Source: an uncultured Desulfobacterium sp.
Lineage (GTDB): Bacteria > Desulfobacterota > Desulfobacteria > Desulfobacterales > Desulfobacteraceae
Assembly (NCBI GenBank): GCA_937124525.1
Contig: CAKZLA010000494.1
Location: 1-61,410, forward strand
Direction: 5' to 3'
DNA length: 61,410 nt
Below, one piece after another: positions 15,998 through 24,940 of the stretch. A program made the position numbers and the translations under genes. The notes under the pieces are model-generated. The model did no database searches. It was given only the letters and a program-made list of their open reading frames with translations, and was not told where the DNA came from. How positions within the stretch are numbered: the first letter of the stretch is position 1; each line of letters starts with the position of its first letter.

Positions 15998-16262
15998 CTT
16001 CCACGGGCAGACCGTATTCTGGATCCGGACTGCCCACAACGAAGATTGAAAGTCCCTCTTAATTTGCCGGGACTTTTTTATAACATCCATGTCCTGACGG
16101 ACACAACGAATCATGAAAAAGTAGTCGCTGTAAGCACCCAGTACCCAGCACCTTCTTTTTTATATAACATACATGGCTGTAAGCACCAGACACAACGAAA
16201 AGCAAAACTCTAACAATATCAGGATTTTGGACGGAGTTTTATATAAAAAGCTACCATGGGCA
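15993..16262 (+). repeat. Tandem array of three paired-hairpin elements
   Basis: Starting at the VWA gene stop: AATAAC, hairpin B (GGGCAGACC … GGACTGCCC), CACAACGAA, hairpin A (AAAGTCCC … GGGACTTT); TATAAC, B (TGTCC…GGACA), CACAACGAA, A (GAAAAAG … CTTCTTTTT); TATAAC, B (TGGCTG…), CACAACGAA, A (AAAACTC … GGAGTTTTATATAAA). After it (16263-16383) there is only AT-rich DNA before the next gene. Confidence 0.75.
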
Positions 16263-16383
16263 GACCTGGTATTTTACCCGGCTTTTGTCATGGCTAAATA
16301 CGAAAATATTATAGTTTAAGCTTGTTGCATGAAGTTTCATGTAAAAAGCCTTATGAATACGAATTGACTTAGAAAGGAATTTC

Positions 16384-16890
16384 ATGCAAATCAAATGGAG
16401 TATTACAAAAAAGCGAGGAAATTTCAGGCCTTCATTGAATTACCAGATCATTTTGGAACCCTTTGAAAAAAAGATGGCAGTGAATGCACTAAACATCCAA
16501 AGCCTGATTCCCGAAATCCCCAACTCTCATTTAAGCTTTTGTCTACCAGGAGAAAATGAACGTTCTTTGAACTGGCAACCGTCAGGTTTCCATTATCTTA
16601 GCGTTCCTTTTTTTAAAATCGGGAAGATCAGTGACTTTATCCGTTTACCTTTTAGATCATCAGGGGAGTACCCAGAGGTTGAGGCTTCATTTAAAATACT
16701 GCGCCAGGAGTATGAGGAGCTTGTTCTGAAGGTTTATGGTCAAGCTCCTTTTGAGCAGAAGGGAGAACTTGATATTTGCCGGAGTACAAAGAAAAAAATT
16801 TCAGCCATGGTCACTGCAGATAGATTGCTCTCTTTGTACGGCGATAATCGGAATAATCTTTCATGCTCCATCTCCGCTTCTTCTGGTTGA
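16384..16890 (+). CDS. Unrecognised 168-aa protein
   Basis: No family was recognised. The protein is soluble-looking, without signal peptide or membrane segment, moderately basic at the N-terminus and with a run FHYLSVPFFKIGKISDFIRL in the middle. AGAAAGGAATTTC precedes the ATG at 16384, a good ribosome site. It lies between two hairpin arrays in the same orientation as the MoxR pair, so it has the layout of a cassette gene. It ends with TGA rather than the TAA|C core seen for neighbours. Function unknown. Confidence 0.55.
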   Translation: MQIKWSITKKRGNFRPSLNYQIILEPFEKKMAVNALNIQSLIPEIPNSHLSFCLPGENERSLNWQPSGFHYLSVPFFKIGKISDFIRLPFRSSGEYPEVEASFKILRQEYEELVLKVYGQAPFEQKGELDICRSTKKKISAMVTADRLLSLYGDNRNNLSCSISASSG

Positions 16891-16947
16891 TATAAACGGC
16901 TGCGGCAGTCCTCGGAGGCTTTGCTGGCGGCACTCTGGTGCTGTATT

Positions 16948-17130
16948 TTTGTATAAACATACATGGCTGTAAGCACCAGCCACAACGGAAAATGAAACTC
17001 TAATAATTACAGTCCTTTAGACGGAGTTTCATATAAAAAACCCACATTGCAGTAATTGCCTGTCACAACGAAAAATTAAATCACTATGATTCCAGTATAT
17101 TGCATTGCACGGAGTCTCGTATGAAAAAAA
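16948..17130 (+). repeat. Two paired-hairpin elements before the DUF4198 gene
   Basis: First unit: GTATAAACATACATGG, hairpin B (TGGCTG…CAGCCA), CACAACGGAA, hairpin A (GAAACTC … GGAGTTTCATATAAA). Second unit: a diverged B, CACAACGAAAA and a final GGAGTCTCGTATGAAAAA. The B hairpin is nearly identical to the third unit of the 15993 array. Confidence 0.7.
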
Positions 17131-17155
17131 CGGAAAAATCAAAAAAGGAGAGATC

Positions 17156-18022
17156 ATGAACGCAACACCCCTTAAAATTCACAATTGTCTATACTTTTGT
17201 CTGAAAACTTTTTTTGTCATTTCTTCATGTCTGCTATTTGCTTCAACTGCGTTTTGTCATAGCCTGTTCATTCAGTCCAGCCGATATCATGTCCATGAAG
17301 GAAAACGTTCCCCACTTTTTTTTTGTTATGGTCATCATGTCCCCGTGGATGATGGCGTTCGTGGTAAAAAATTGAAAGCACTTCAGGTGCTATCTCCCTC
17401 TGGAAAGGTTCGAGACATTAAGGTTCGCGACGAAACCTCTCTTCACTCATATATGGTGAATTACGATGAGGTCGGCACATATGTGCTGTCAGCAGAAACC
17501 AATCCGGGTTACTACACGGTCTATATTGACAAAAAAGGCCATGAACGCCACACCATCAAACCCAAAAGCGCAATTAGTGGAAAAGCGGACAAAATTCTAA
17601 AAAGTCTTTACAGCAAGCAGTACACAAAAACCTATGTGGTGTGTGATACACCCTCTCCAGACTTTCCAGCCCGGGTGGGTCTGCCCCTGGAGCTTGTACC
17701 AAGCAAGGATATCTCCACCTTGAAATCGGGAGAAGATCTTGAGCTTGCCATTTATTTTAAAGGAAAGCCCTATGAGGGTGAAGGTACTTGGGATGCCACC
17801 GTGAATGGTTTTTCCACCGAGGCGGAAAATAATTTTTATCACAAGACAACCGTGTCCGGCTCCAAGCTTAGCGTTCCTGTTCCTGAAGCTGGCCGGTGGT
17901 TTGTCCGTTATTTTATTAAGATCAATGCCACAGGTAAGGACGCAGAATTCTATAATAAGATGAAGCACACAGCCACCCTGGTGTTTCAATTGAAAAAAGA
18001 AGGCATTTCAACAAAATTATAA
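17156..18022 (+). CDS. DUF4198-type exported protein
   Basis: A 288-aa protein. The start at 17156 follows AAAAGGAGAG; a longer frame at 17105 runs through the repeat. An N-terminal signal peptide (hydrophobic FFVISSCLLFASTAFC, about 18-33) is followed by a DUF4198-like body: HSLFIQ, a His-containing GHHVPVDDG segment, the strands GTYVLSAETNPGYYT, and a C-terminal RWFVRYF…KHTATLVFQL. Proteins of this family are periplasmic and often occur with metal (Ni, Co, Fe) transport genes (family knowledge). Cargo is unknown. The stop TAA is followed by C, and the sequence round it is duplicated 75 bp downstream. Confidence 0.8.
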   Translation: MNATPLKIHNCLYFCLKTFFVISSCLLFASTAFCHSLFIQSSRYHVHEGKRSPLFFCYGHHVPVDDGVRGKKLKALQVLSPSGKVRDIKVRDETSLHSYMVNYDEVGTYVLSAETNPGYYTVYIDKKGHERHTIKPKSAISGKADKILKSLYSKQYTKTYVVCDTPSPDFPARVGLPLELVPSKDISTLKSGEDLELAIYFKGKPYEGEGTWDATVNGFSTEAENNFYHKTTVSGSKLSVPVPEAGRWFVRYFIKINATGKDAEFYNKMKHTATLVFQLKKEGISTKL

Positions 18023-18127
18023 CGTTTATCTAACACTACCATCGTCAGAAACGAACACACATGGGGTATAAAGAATCATGAAACAAAATTATAACTTTTA
18101 TCTAACACTACCATCGTCAGTCATAAG
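18010..18127 (+). repeat. Direct duplication at 3' end of DUF4198 gene
   Basis: About 36 bp (CAAAATTATAAC at one end, ACTACCATCGTCAG at the other) occur at 18010-18045 and again at 18086-18119 with one mismatch. The second copy runs into CGTCAGTCATAAGTTCTC, an end sequence of the 136-bp MITE family found at 52172 and 56866. Confidence 0.75.
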
Positions 18128-18177
18128 TTCTCATCATGGATTGCTTTTAGTTTGGACAACCTATTGAAATATTATTT

Positions 18178-18305
18178 GGGCTTGATCATAACATCGGCCA
18201 CCTTGTGGTAAAATTTTGACAGTAAAAATTAAGTACTGTTATTCCAGGTGTTTGAGATGTATAGAATTTTATCTCCCGTATAGTGGCCCATCTTATGATC
18301 AACCC
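18178..18305. mobile_element. MITE-like element, 128 bp, copy 1
   Basis: GGGCTTGATCATAACATCGG (from 18178) is an imperfect inverted match to the right end GGCCCATCTTATGATCAACC (to 18305). A second element with the same ends lies at 60850-60976. No coding capacity. Confidence 0.7.
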
Positions 18306-18362
18306 TGTTGACTTTATTAGCATCTGCGCCCCGTTTTCAACACTATTAAAAAGGGTATTTCA

Positions 18363-20270
18363 ATGAAACTCAGTTTGAAAAAGAAATTTTTGATTCCAAC
18401 AATTTCGGTAACTATCATTTGTTTTTCTATTATTTCAGTCGTTTCTTATCTGAAAGCCAGTGCTGCGTTGGAATATATCATCGAGGGGCAAATTAAGTCT
18501 ATATCCCAGTCAATTTCCAAGCAGGTTGGCAATTGGATAGTTGAACGGGAAAATGATCTGGTTGCTTTTAGTAATGAAAATTTATTGAAAAATGCTACTA
18601 TTGCCCCTTCGGAGGAAGTTGAGGTCAATAAAGTAAATGTCCGCTTGAAAAGTATTACAAACCAAAATCCTCTGTTTGAATGTATGGTCTTGGCGGATAC
18701 TGATGGAAGGATTATTGGCTCATCGGAGGCCGGCCAGGTTGGGGTTATAAGTGTTTTAGATCGTGGATATTTTAAAGAATCCATGGCGGGAAATATTTCG
18801 ATTTCCGATGTGATAATTAGCAAGGTTTCCCAAACTCCTATTTTTGTTATTTCCTCCCCGATTAGACACAAGGGATTAATAACCGGTGTTCTTTTTGGTG
18901 CTATTAAAATGAATTTGTTTGCAGAAAAATTTATCGATTCAGAAAAAATTGGAGAAACCGGTTATGCCTATGTCATGAGCAGCACTGGAAAAGTATTGGC
19001 TCACCCGGATAAATCAAAAATACTGGCTCTTGATTCCAATAAATATGAGTTTGGTCGTCAGATGGTGAGACAAGGGAATGGTCTGATTAAATATTCATTT
19101 GAGGGTGTTGATAAAATTGTCGCGTTTTCAAAGGAAAATAAATCAAGATGGATTGTCGCTTCAACGGCAAATGTTAATGAATTGTTTGCCTCTGTCAATC
19201 AGATTAGAGAAACAAGTATTATCATAGCTGTGGTTGGGATTGCGGTGATTGCTGGGATATTATTTTTTTTGACCCAGTCCATTGTTAATCCAGTTAATAA
19301 AATTATCTGTGGTATGGAAGATGGGGCGGATCAGGTGGCATCTGCATCTGCACAGGTTGCTTCATCCAGTCAGTCCATGGCCGAAGGGACTTTTGAACAG
19401 GCTTCAGCATTGGAGGAGTCTTCTTCGTCCATGGAGGAAATGTCGTCAATGACAATGAAAAATGCTGAAAATGCAGGGCTGGCAGATGGGTTCATGAAAG
19501 AGGTTAATCAGGTTCTTTCCGAAGCTGCCACTTCCATGAATTTGTTGACGGACTCAATGCAGGAAATATCAAGGGCCAGTGTGGAAACCTCACGGATAAT
19601 AAAAGCCATTGATGAGATCGCTTTTCAGACCAAGCTGCTTGCGCTCAATGCAGCCATTGAAGCTGCGCGTGTAGGTGAAGCAGGAGCGGGATTTGCCGTG
19701 GTTGCCGATGAAGTTCGGAATCTTGCCATGAGGGCGGCTGAGGCAGCAAGGGATACCGAAAAACTTATAGCGGGGACGGTAAAAAAAGTAAATAGCGGTT
19801 CTGAATTTGTATCCAGCTCCAACGATGCGCTCAGCAGAGTATCGGAAAGTGCTACAAGAGTGGGAGAGTTGATCACGGAAATTTCCCAGGCCTCAAAAGA
19901 TCAGTCAGAGGGTATTGTTCAGGTAAATAATGCCATTGCTGAAATGGAAACAGTGGTTCAGCAAAATGTTGCCAATTCAGAAGAATCTGCAGCCGCTGCC
20001 GAAGAAATGAACGCACAGGCAGAACAGCTGAAACTTTTTGTCGATGACTTGATGGTAATTGTCACAGGGAGGGGGAATTCAATGCTATTTGTCACAGAAA
20101 TTGAAAAATCGCAAAAGATTGATTCACATTCCAAAGTTTTTAATCATAATAGAGAGAGAATAAGTTACCATGGCAAAGAATTAATTCCAAACACCAATGA
20201 AGTCCGACCAAAACAAATGCTTGCATTTAATGAAAAAGATACTTTTGAAGAATTTTCTGTGGCATCATAG
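18363..20270 (+). CDS. Methyl-accepting chemotaxis protein
   Basis: A 635-aa chemoreceptor. A first membrane helix (about 9-28) is followed by a dCache-like periplasmic sensor domain (about 35-275), with [20 protein letters not shown] typical of the distal lobe. A second helix ([20 protein letters not shown], about 284-303) and a methyl-accepting cytoplasmic rod come next. The signalling tip is [19 protein letters not shown] followed by [23 protein letters not shown] domain is not obvious. No CheW-binding pentapeptide was seen at the extreme C-terminus. It probably senses a small molecule such as an amino or carboxylic acid. It stands alone, with no che genes nearby. Confidence 0.92.
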   Translation: MKLSLKKKFLIPTISVTIICFSIISVVSYLKASAALEYIIEGQIKSISQSISKQVGNWIVERENDLVAFSNENLLKNATIAPSEEVEVNKVNVRLKSITNQNPLFECMVLADTDGRIIGSSEAGQVGVISVLDRGYFKESMAGNISISDVIISKVSQTPIFVISSPIRHKGLITGVLFGAIKMNLFAEKFIDSEKIGETGYAYVMSSTGKVLAHPDKSKILALDSNKYEFGRQMVRQGNGLIKYSFEGVDKIVAFSKENKSRWIVASTANVNELFASVNQIRETSIIIAVVGIAVIAGILFFLTQSIVNPVNKIICGMEDGADQVASASAQVASSSQSMAEGTFEQASALEESSSSMEEMSSMTMKNAENAGLADGFMKEVNQVLSEAATSMNLLTDSMQEISRASVETSRIIKAIDEIAFQTKLLALNAAIEAARVGEAGAGFAVVADEVRNLAMRAAEAARDTEKLIAGTVKKVNSGSEFVSSSNDALSRVSESATRVGELITEISQASKDQSEGIVQVNNAIAEMETVVQQNVANSEESAAAAEEMNAQAEQLKLFVDDLMVIVTGRGNSMLFVTEIEKSQKIDSHSKVFNHNRERISYHGKELIPNTNEVRPKQMLAFNEKDTFEEFSVAS

Positions 20271-20453
20271 GGAGTCAGACCAAAGCAATTTACCTGAAGG
20301 CTTGATTATCAGGAATGAATTCCTGGCCCCCCTCAAAGTAAGCCTCGATTTTCTCCTGATCCATATTGAGGACTCCTTCTTCATTTTATCACCTTAAAAA
20401 AAGTTTGAAATCCAAAATTTTTTAAGTGGTTGATAGAAAGTTTAGCTCTGCTG

Positions 20454-20510
20454 TTGACAAGGCCAGTTTGGTGTAGTAATTTTTATTCTTAATAGTACCC
20501 TACAGGGGTA
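20454..20510 (+). promoter_or_regulatory. csoR-copA promoter with CsoR operator
   Basis: TTGACA (20454-20459) and TAATTT (20477-20482) are 17 bp apart. TACCCTACAGGGGTA (20496-20510) overlaps the expected start of transcription and matches the G/C-tract pseudopalindrome typical of CsoR operators. This suits derepression of csoR-copA by Cu(I). The region 20271-20453 shows no gene. Confidence 0.75.
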
Positions 20511-20566
20511 TGGTACAAATATCCAAGATGTTGAAATAAAATGATTAACTGTCAGGAGAAACAAAA

Positions 20567-20839
20567 ATGATTAACGAACAGGTCAAGAAAGATTCTTTGA
20601 TCCGGTTAAAAAAAATAGAGGGGCAGGTTCGTGGCATTGCCAGGATGGTTGAAAATGAAAAATATTGTATTGATATAATAAATCAGATCACTGCGGCTGA
20701 AAAAGCCCTGACCGTGGTTTCAAAAAATGTCATGAAGCGCCATGTGGAGAGCTGCGTCAAGGAGGCAATTTTAAAAGGAGAGGGGCAGGAAAAGATCAAT
20801 GAGTTGATTGAAACTCTTTATAAATATTCAAAAAAATAG
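20567..20839 (+). CDS. csoR: CsoR-type copper-sensing repressor
   Basis: A 90-aa DUF156 protein, the normal size. It is all-helical, starts with LIRLKKIEGQVRGIARMVE, and has the Cu(I) ligands Cys (KYCIDII, about 37), His (KRHVESC, about 61) and Cys (about 65), the C-H-C pattern of CsoR. As a tetramer it represses copper export genes until Cu(I) binds (family knowledge). It is followed after 9 bp by the copper ATPase gene and preceded by a matching operator, so it probably controls its own operon. AGGAGAAAC precedes the start. Confidence 0.92.
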   Translation: MINEQVKKDSLIRLKKIEGQVRGIARMVENEKYCIDIINQITAAEKALTVVSKNVMKRHVESCVKEAILKGEGQEKINELIETLYKYSKK

Positions 20840-20848
20840 GATGGTGCC

Positions 20849-23353
20849 ATGATTTCTGTTGAAAAAATTCACGTATCCGGCATGAGTTGTAATCATTGCG
20901 TTAATGGGGTTACCAAAGCTTTGGAAGATATAGATGGTGTCAGTTCTGCCCGAGTATCCCTTGAAAACGCAATGGCTGAAGTGACCTTTGAAAATGAAAA
21001 AGTTGATGTAAAGACTTTAAAAAATGCAATTACAGCAAAGGGCTTTGGGGTCGAACCCTTGACCCACAAAGATGAAAACCAATTTAAAATAATAAGTGCA
21101 AAGCTCCCGGATGCAGGTTTTGGGGTCAGTAAACCCCAAAATAAGGCCTTGAAAGAGATAGATTTTAGAATAGAAGGAATGTCCTGCGCCAACTGCTCGG
21201 GAAGCATAGAAAAAGCACTTAAAGCATCCAAGGGAATAAAAAAAGCCTCTGTCAATTTTTCCATGGAAAAAGGCTTTGTGGCGTATGATGAAAGTATTAT
21301 TGACGAAAATGGGGTATTGGAAATTGTTAATAAGGCGGGCTACAGGGCTGTGAATGACGAGGATGAAAAAACAGACGATTCGCAACTTGCATCCAGGGAA
21401 AAATTTCGTTTTATCTTTGCCGCCTCTCTGACCATCCCTTTGACCATTCTCATGTATACCATGCCCTTTGGGCATACCAACACCAATTATCTCATGTGTA
21501 TTCTTGCAACCCTGGTCCAGTTTGTGTCAGGACGCACCTTTTATGAAGGGGCATTTCATTCACTGAAAAATCGTTCCACAAACATGGATGTCCTCATCTG
21601 CCTTGGCATCTCGGCAGCCTATTTTTACAGTCTGTTCTCCCTGTTTTTTATTGATCCTGCGGCACACACCTTTTTTGACAGCTCGGCCATGCTCATCACC
21701 TTTATCATGGTGGGGAAAATGATAGAGGCAAGGGCAAAAGGAAAAACAGGTATGGCCCTGGAAAAACTCATGTCACTCCAGGCTGACAAGGCAAGGTTAA
21801 TTGAAAACGGCAAAGAACGCATGATCAAGGCCTCCATGGTCAAGGTGGGGGATCTTTTATCCGTGCGCCCCGGGGAGACAATTCCGGTTGACGGAGAGAT
21901 CGTAGAGGGAGGCACAACCATTGACGAATCCATGATTACCGGGGAATCTATTCCCTTGGACAAAGGGGAAAAGGATCAGGTAACAGGTGCCACCATCAAT
22001 AGAACCGGAGTGATAACCATCAAGGCGCTCAAGGTGGGAAAGGCAACCATGCTCTCCAAAATCGTTAAGATGGTGGCGGATGCCCAGGCAGATAAGGCCC
22101 CCATTCAGAGACTTGCGGATCTGGTTTCCAATTATTTTGTGCCGGTGGTCGTTTTTGTGGCATTGATGACATTTGTTTTATGGTATTTTGTAATTGATTA
22201 CCCGGTTCCCATGGGGACCACCCGTTTTCTTTTTGCCTTTCAACTCATGATTGCCGTCCTTGTGGTGGCCTGCCCCTGCGCCTTGGGTCTTGCCACCCCC
22301 ACCGCCATCATGGTGGGCAGTGGCGTGGGCTTGAATAGGGGGATTCTCTTTAAACGGGCTTCGGTGCTTGAGATCATTTCCCATCTTGATATTGTTCTTT
22401 TTGATAAAACCGGCACCATTACCCAAGGAAAGCCCCAGGTATCTTCTATTCATCCCATGGGGAACATGTCCGAGGAAGAGGTCCTTAATATAGCGGCAAG
22501 TGTTGAGGTAAATTCGATTCATCCCCTGGCTGAAGCCGTGGTTCGAAAGGCTTCTGATGCAAAACTTGTGCTCCAGAGAATCGTAAACGCCAAAGAGATT
22601 CCAGGCCATGGAACCAAGGGTGAACTTGATGGTAAAAAGGTCATGGTCGGTAACCTGAAACTTCAGGATGAAGATGCACTGATCTCAGAATCGGCACTAC
22701 AAGTTGGACAGAGCCTTTCAGATATAGGTCAATCCACCGTATATGTCTGGTACGATAATGAAATAATCGGGATAATTGCCCTTTCTGATGAGGTCAAGGT
22801 CGATTCCATGGAGGCAATCGCAAGGCTTCACAAACTTGGAATTAAAACAGCACTCATTTCAGGTGATAACCAAAAGGCTGCAAAGTCTGTGGCTGAACAA
22901 GTCGGAATCCATGATGTGGAGGCCGAAGTTCTGCCCGGAGATAAAGCAAGTATTGTAAAAAAATGGCAACAAAAGGGTTTTAAGGTGGGCATGGCAGGGG
23001 ATGGCATCAACGATGCCCCGGCCCTTGCCCAGGCTGATATCGGAATTGCCGTGGGGTCCGGGACCGATATAGCAAAGGAGACAGGGGACGTGGTTTTGAT
23101 TAACAACAGCCTGCTTGACGTTGAAAGGGCCATAAGGCTTGGGAAAAAGACGCTTAAAACCATAAAAATGAATTTTTTCTGGGCATTTTTTTACAATATT
23201 CTCATGATACCCATTGCCGCAGGCCTGCTTTACCCCACTTTGGGATTGGTCCTGAAACCGGAATGGGCATGCATTGCCATGTGGTTCTCTTCGCTTACTG
23301 TTGTGGGTAACTCTCTTCTTTTAAGAAGGGTTAAGCTCAAAAACAACTATTGA
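20849..23353 (+). CDS. copA: Copper-exporting P1B-1 ATPase
   Basis: An 834-aa pump with two N-terminal HMA domains (GMSCNHC about 11-17 and GMSCANC about 110-116), eight expected helices, the A domain TGES, the metal-site motif ACPCALGLATP, the phosphorylation site DKTGTIT, an HP motif, SGDN and GDGINDAPA. All Cu(I)-ATPase signatures are present. It exports cytoplasmic Cu(I) at ATP cost. It is translated right after csoR, and an inverted repeat follows. This is a normal CopA and differs from the three iron-cluster pumps, which lack the CxxC motifs. Confidence 0.96.
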   Translation: MISVEKIHVSGMSCNHCVNGVTKALEDIDGVSSARVSLENAMAEVTFENEKVDVKTLKNAITAKGFGVEPLTHKDENQFKIISAKLPDAGFGVSKPQNKALKEIDFRIEGMSCANCSGSIEKALKASKGIKKASVNFSMEKGFVAYDESIIDENGVLEIVNKAGYRAVNDEDEKTDDSQLASREKFRFIFAASLTIPLTILMYTMPFGHTNTNYLMCILATLVQFVSGRTFYEGAFHSLKNRSTNMDVLICLGISAAYFYSLFSLFFIDPAAHTFFDSSAMLITFIMVGKMIEARAKGKTGMALEKLMSLQADKARLIENGKERMIKASMVKVGDLLSVRPGETIPVDGEIVEGGTTIDESMITGESIPLDKGEKDQVTGATINRTGVITIKALKVGKATMLSKIVKMVADAQADKAPIQRLADLVSNYFVPVVVFVALMTFVLWYFVIDYPVPMGTTRFLFAFQLMIAVLVVACPCALGLATPTAIMVGSGVGLNRGILFKRASVLEIISHLDIVLFDKTGTITQGKPQVSSIHPMGNMSEEEVLNIAASVEVNSIHPLAEAVVRKASDAKLVLQRIVNAKEIPGHGTKGELDGKKVMVGNLKLQDEDALISESALQVGQSLSDIGQSTVYVWYDNEIIGIIALSDEVKVDSMEAIARLHKLGIKTALISGDNQKAAKSVAEQVGIHDVEAEVLPGDKASIVKKWQQKGFKVGMAGDGINDAPALAQADIGIAVGSGTDIAKETGDVVLINNSLLDVERAIRLGKKTLKTIKMNFFWAFFYNILMIPIAAGLLYPTLGLVLKPEWACIAMWFSSLTVVGNSLLLRRVKLKNNY

Positions 23354-23361
23354 GAATTGGG

Positions 23362-23479
23362 CTACCCACTTAAGGAGGGACAGCCTTTAAAGTCAAGCGG
23401 TTTAGCAGCCTGAAATTTAAGGGTTGAAAGCTAATTATCCACATAAAAAGCCTGAGAATATCCCGTCTTAAGTGGGTAG
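23362..23479. mobile_element. Inverted-repeat element after copA
   Basis: CTACCCACTTAAG (23362-23374) is a perfect inverted copy of CTTAAGTGGGTAG (23467-23479), and similarity extends a few bases inward. The 118-bp length and spacing look like a MITE rather than a simple terminator. It also fills the gap between copA and the convergent efflux operon. Confidence 0.55.
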
Positions 23480-23529
23480 TCAGAAAATAAGAGATAAGAA
23501 TCTAAATACAGGCAAATTATTTCTGGCGG

Positions 23530-24939
23530 CTAATCACCACCTCCGCCCAATACTGCGTAAAGACTTATCTGATTGGCAAGCCTGGTCAAACGGAGTGAAA
23601 TCAGGGCCTGTTGTTGCGAATAAAGCGACCTGTGTGCATCCAAGACACTGAGGTAGTCGTCTATACCTATTTTGTACCGTTTGTTTGAAAGGCGATAGGT
23701 TTCCGCAGTTCCATCCACTAATGATTGTTGCGCCGATATCTGCTGATGGATGGTCCCTTTAACGGCAAGGGCATCGGCGGCTTCCCTAAAGGCTGTTTGA
23801 ATGGCTTTTTCATACTCGGTCAGGATAATTTTTCGATCTGCCTTGCTAACCCGCAGCGCGGCCCAGATACGGGCGTCAAAAATCGGCAAGGCAATCTGGG
23901 GAGCAAAGCTCCAGGTGCCTGATCCAGAGCCAAATAGTTTGGATAGATCATCACTTGCCATTCCAACAGAGGTTGTCAGGGAAATGCTGGGAAAAAAGGC
24001 GGCCCTGGCTGCACCTATATATGCATCGGCCCCTTTGAGGCGATGTTCCGCAGCGATTATATCAGGCCGCTTCAAAAGCGTTTCCGAGGACAGGCCAGGA
24101 GAAATTTCCCGGGGCGGCGTAACGCTGTTTAGGTCTGCCGGTAAAAGTTTTTCAGACACCGGAGTGCCAGCCAGAAGATTCAAGGCGTTCAGGTCTTGGG
24201 CCGCAAGCTGCATATAACGGGGGACATCCTTTCGCGCGGCATCCACCTGGGTTTGTGCCCTCCTCAGATCAATTTCGGTGGACAGCCCGTTCCGATAGCT
24301 CTTTAGAATAAGTTCGTAGGATGCCTGTTGGCTTTCAAGAGTAGACTTGGCCAGTCCCAATTTTTCCGTGTCCGCGGCCAGGGCCAGATAGACCCTGGCA
24401 ACCTCGGAGACAAGTGTAATCTGAGCACTGCGGCGGGCCTGGGCCGTGGCCAGATACTCTTCCAGTGCCCGGTCTTTCAGACTTCGGATTCGTCCAAAAA
24501 AATCAATCTCCCAAGAGGCAATACCAAGATTGGCGCTGTACTGCTCCACGGTCCTCGGCTCTGAGCTGGTGATAAGATCCTCGGAACGGTGCTCTTTATT
24601 CTTCGTCCCAGCGGCATTGACTGTGGGGAAAAGTTCTGCTCGTTGGATACCGTATTGGGCCCGGGCTTTTTCTACATTAAAAGCGGCAAGCCTGAGATCT
24701 CGATTGTTGATCAGGGCTGTTCCAATAATTTGTTTAAGTCTTGGATCGGTGAAAAAATCCTGCCAGTTCAGTTTCTGGGCACTTGGGGTCTCGGATAAAG
24801 CCTTTGAGTTCTCATAGGCACCGCCCTGGGGCCATTGCTCCGGGATAGGAACCTGGGGTTGCTGGTATTTCGGTGCCAGGGAGCACCCGCCCAGGAAAAC
24901 GAGCCCCCCTATTACTGCAATCAGTATTTTTTTTATCAT
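23530..24939 (-). CDS. RND efflux outer-membrane factor (NodT/OprM type)
   Basis: A 469-aa outer-membrane lipoprotein. A lipobox FLGGCS follows the signal segment, with mature Cys at about 19. The body has two repeats of the outer membrane efflux family, with features such as DLRLAAFNVEKARAQYG, ISLTTSVG and the C-terminal YKIGIDDYLSVLDAHRSLYS. It forms the TolC-like channel of a tripartite pump. The gene follows the pump gene with 1 bp between stop and start and is the last of a three-gene operon on the minus strand. Confidence 0.93.
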   Translation of the reverse strand: MIKKILIAVIGGLVFLGGCSLAPKYQQPQVPIPEQWPQGGAYENSKALSETPSAQKLNWQDFFTDPRLKQIIGTALINNRDLRLAAFNVEKARAQYGIQRAELFPTVNAAGTKNKEHRSEDLITSSEPRTVEQYSANLGIASWEIDFFGRIRSLKDRALEEYLATAQARRSAQITLVSEVARVYLALAADTEKLGLAKSTLESQQASYELILKSYRNGLSTEIDLRRAQTQVDAARKDVPRYMQLAAQDLNALNLLAGTPVSEKLLPADLNSVTPPREISPGLSSETLLKRPDIIAAEHRLKGADAYIGAARAAFFPSISLTTSVGMASDDLSKLFGSGSGTWSFAPQIALPIFDARIWAALRVSKADRKIILTEYEKAIQTAFREAADALAVKGTIHQQISAQQSLVDGTAETYRLSNKRYKIGIDDYLSVLDAHRSLYSQQQALISLRLTRLANQISLYAVLGGGGD

Positions 24940-24940
24940 G

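Noticed and set aside
15993..16262. Classical integron attC sites
   Set aside because: Cores TATAAC and CACAAC read in the same direction instead of forming RYYYAAC and GTTRRRY inverted pairs, and no integron integrase was seen. The resemblance in placement is kept as a hypothesis only.
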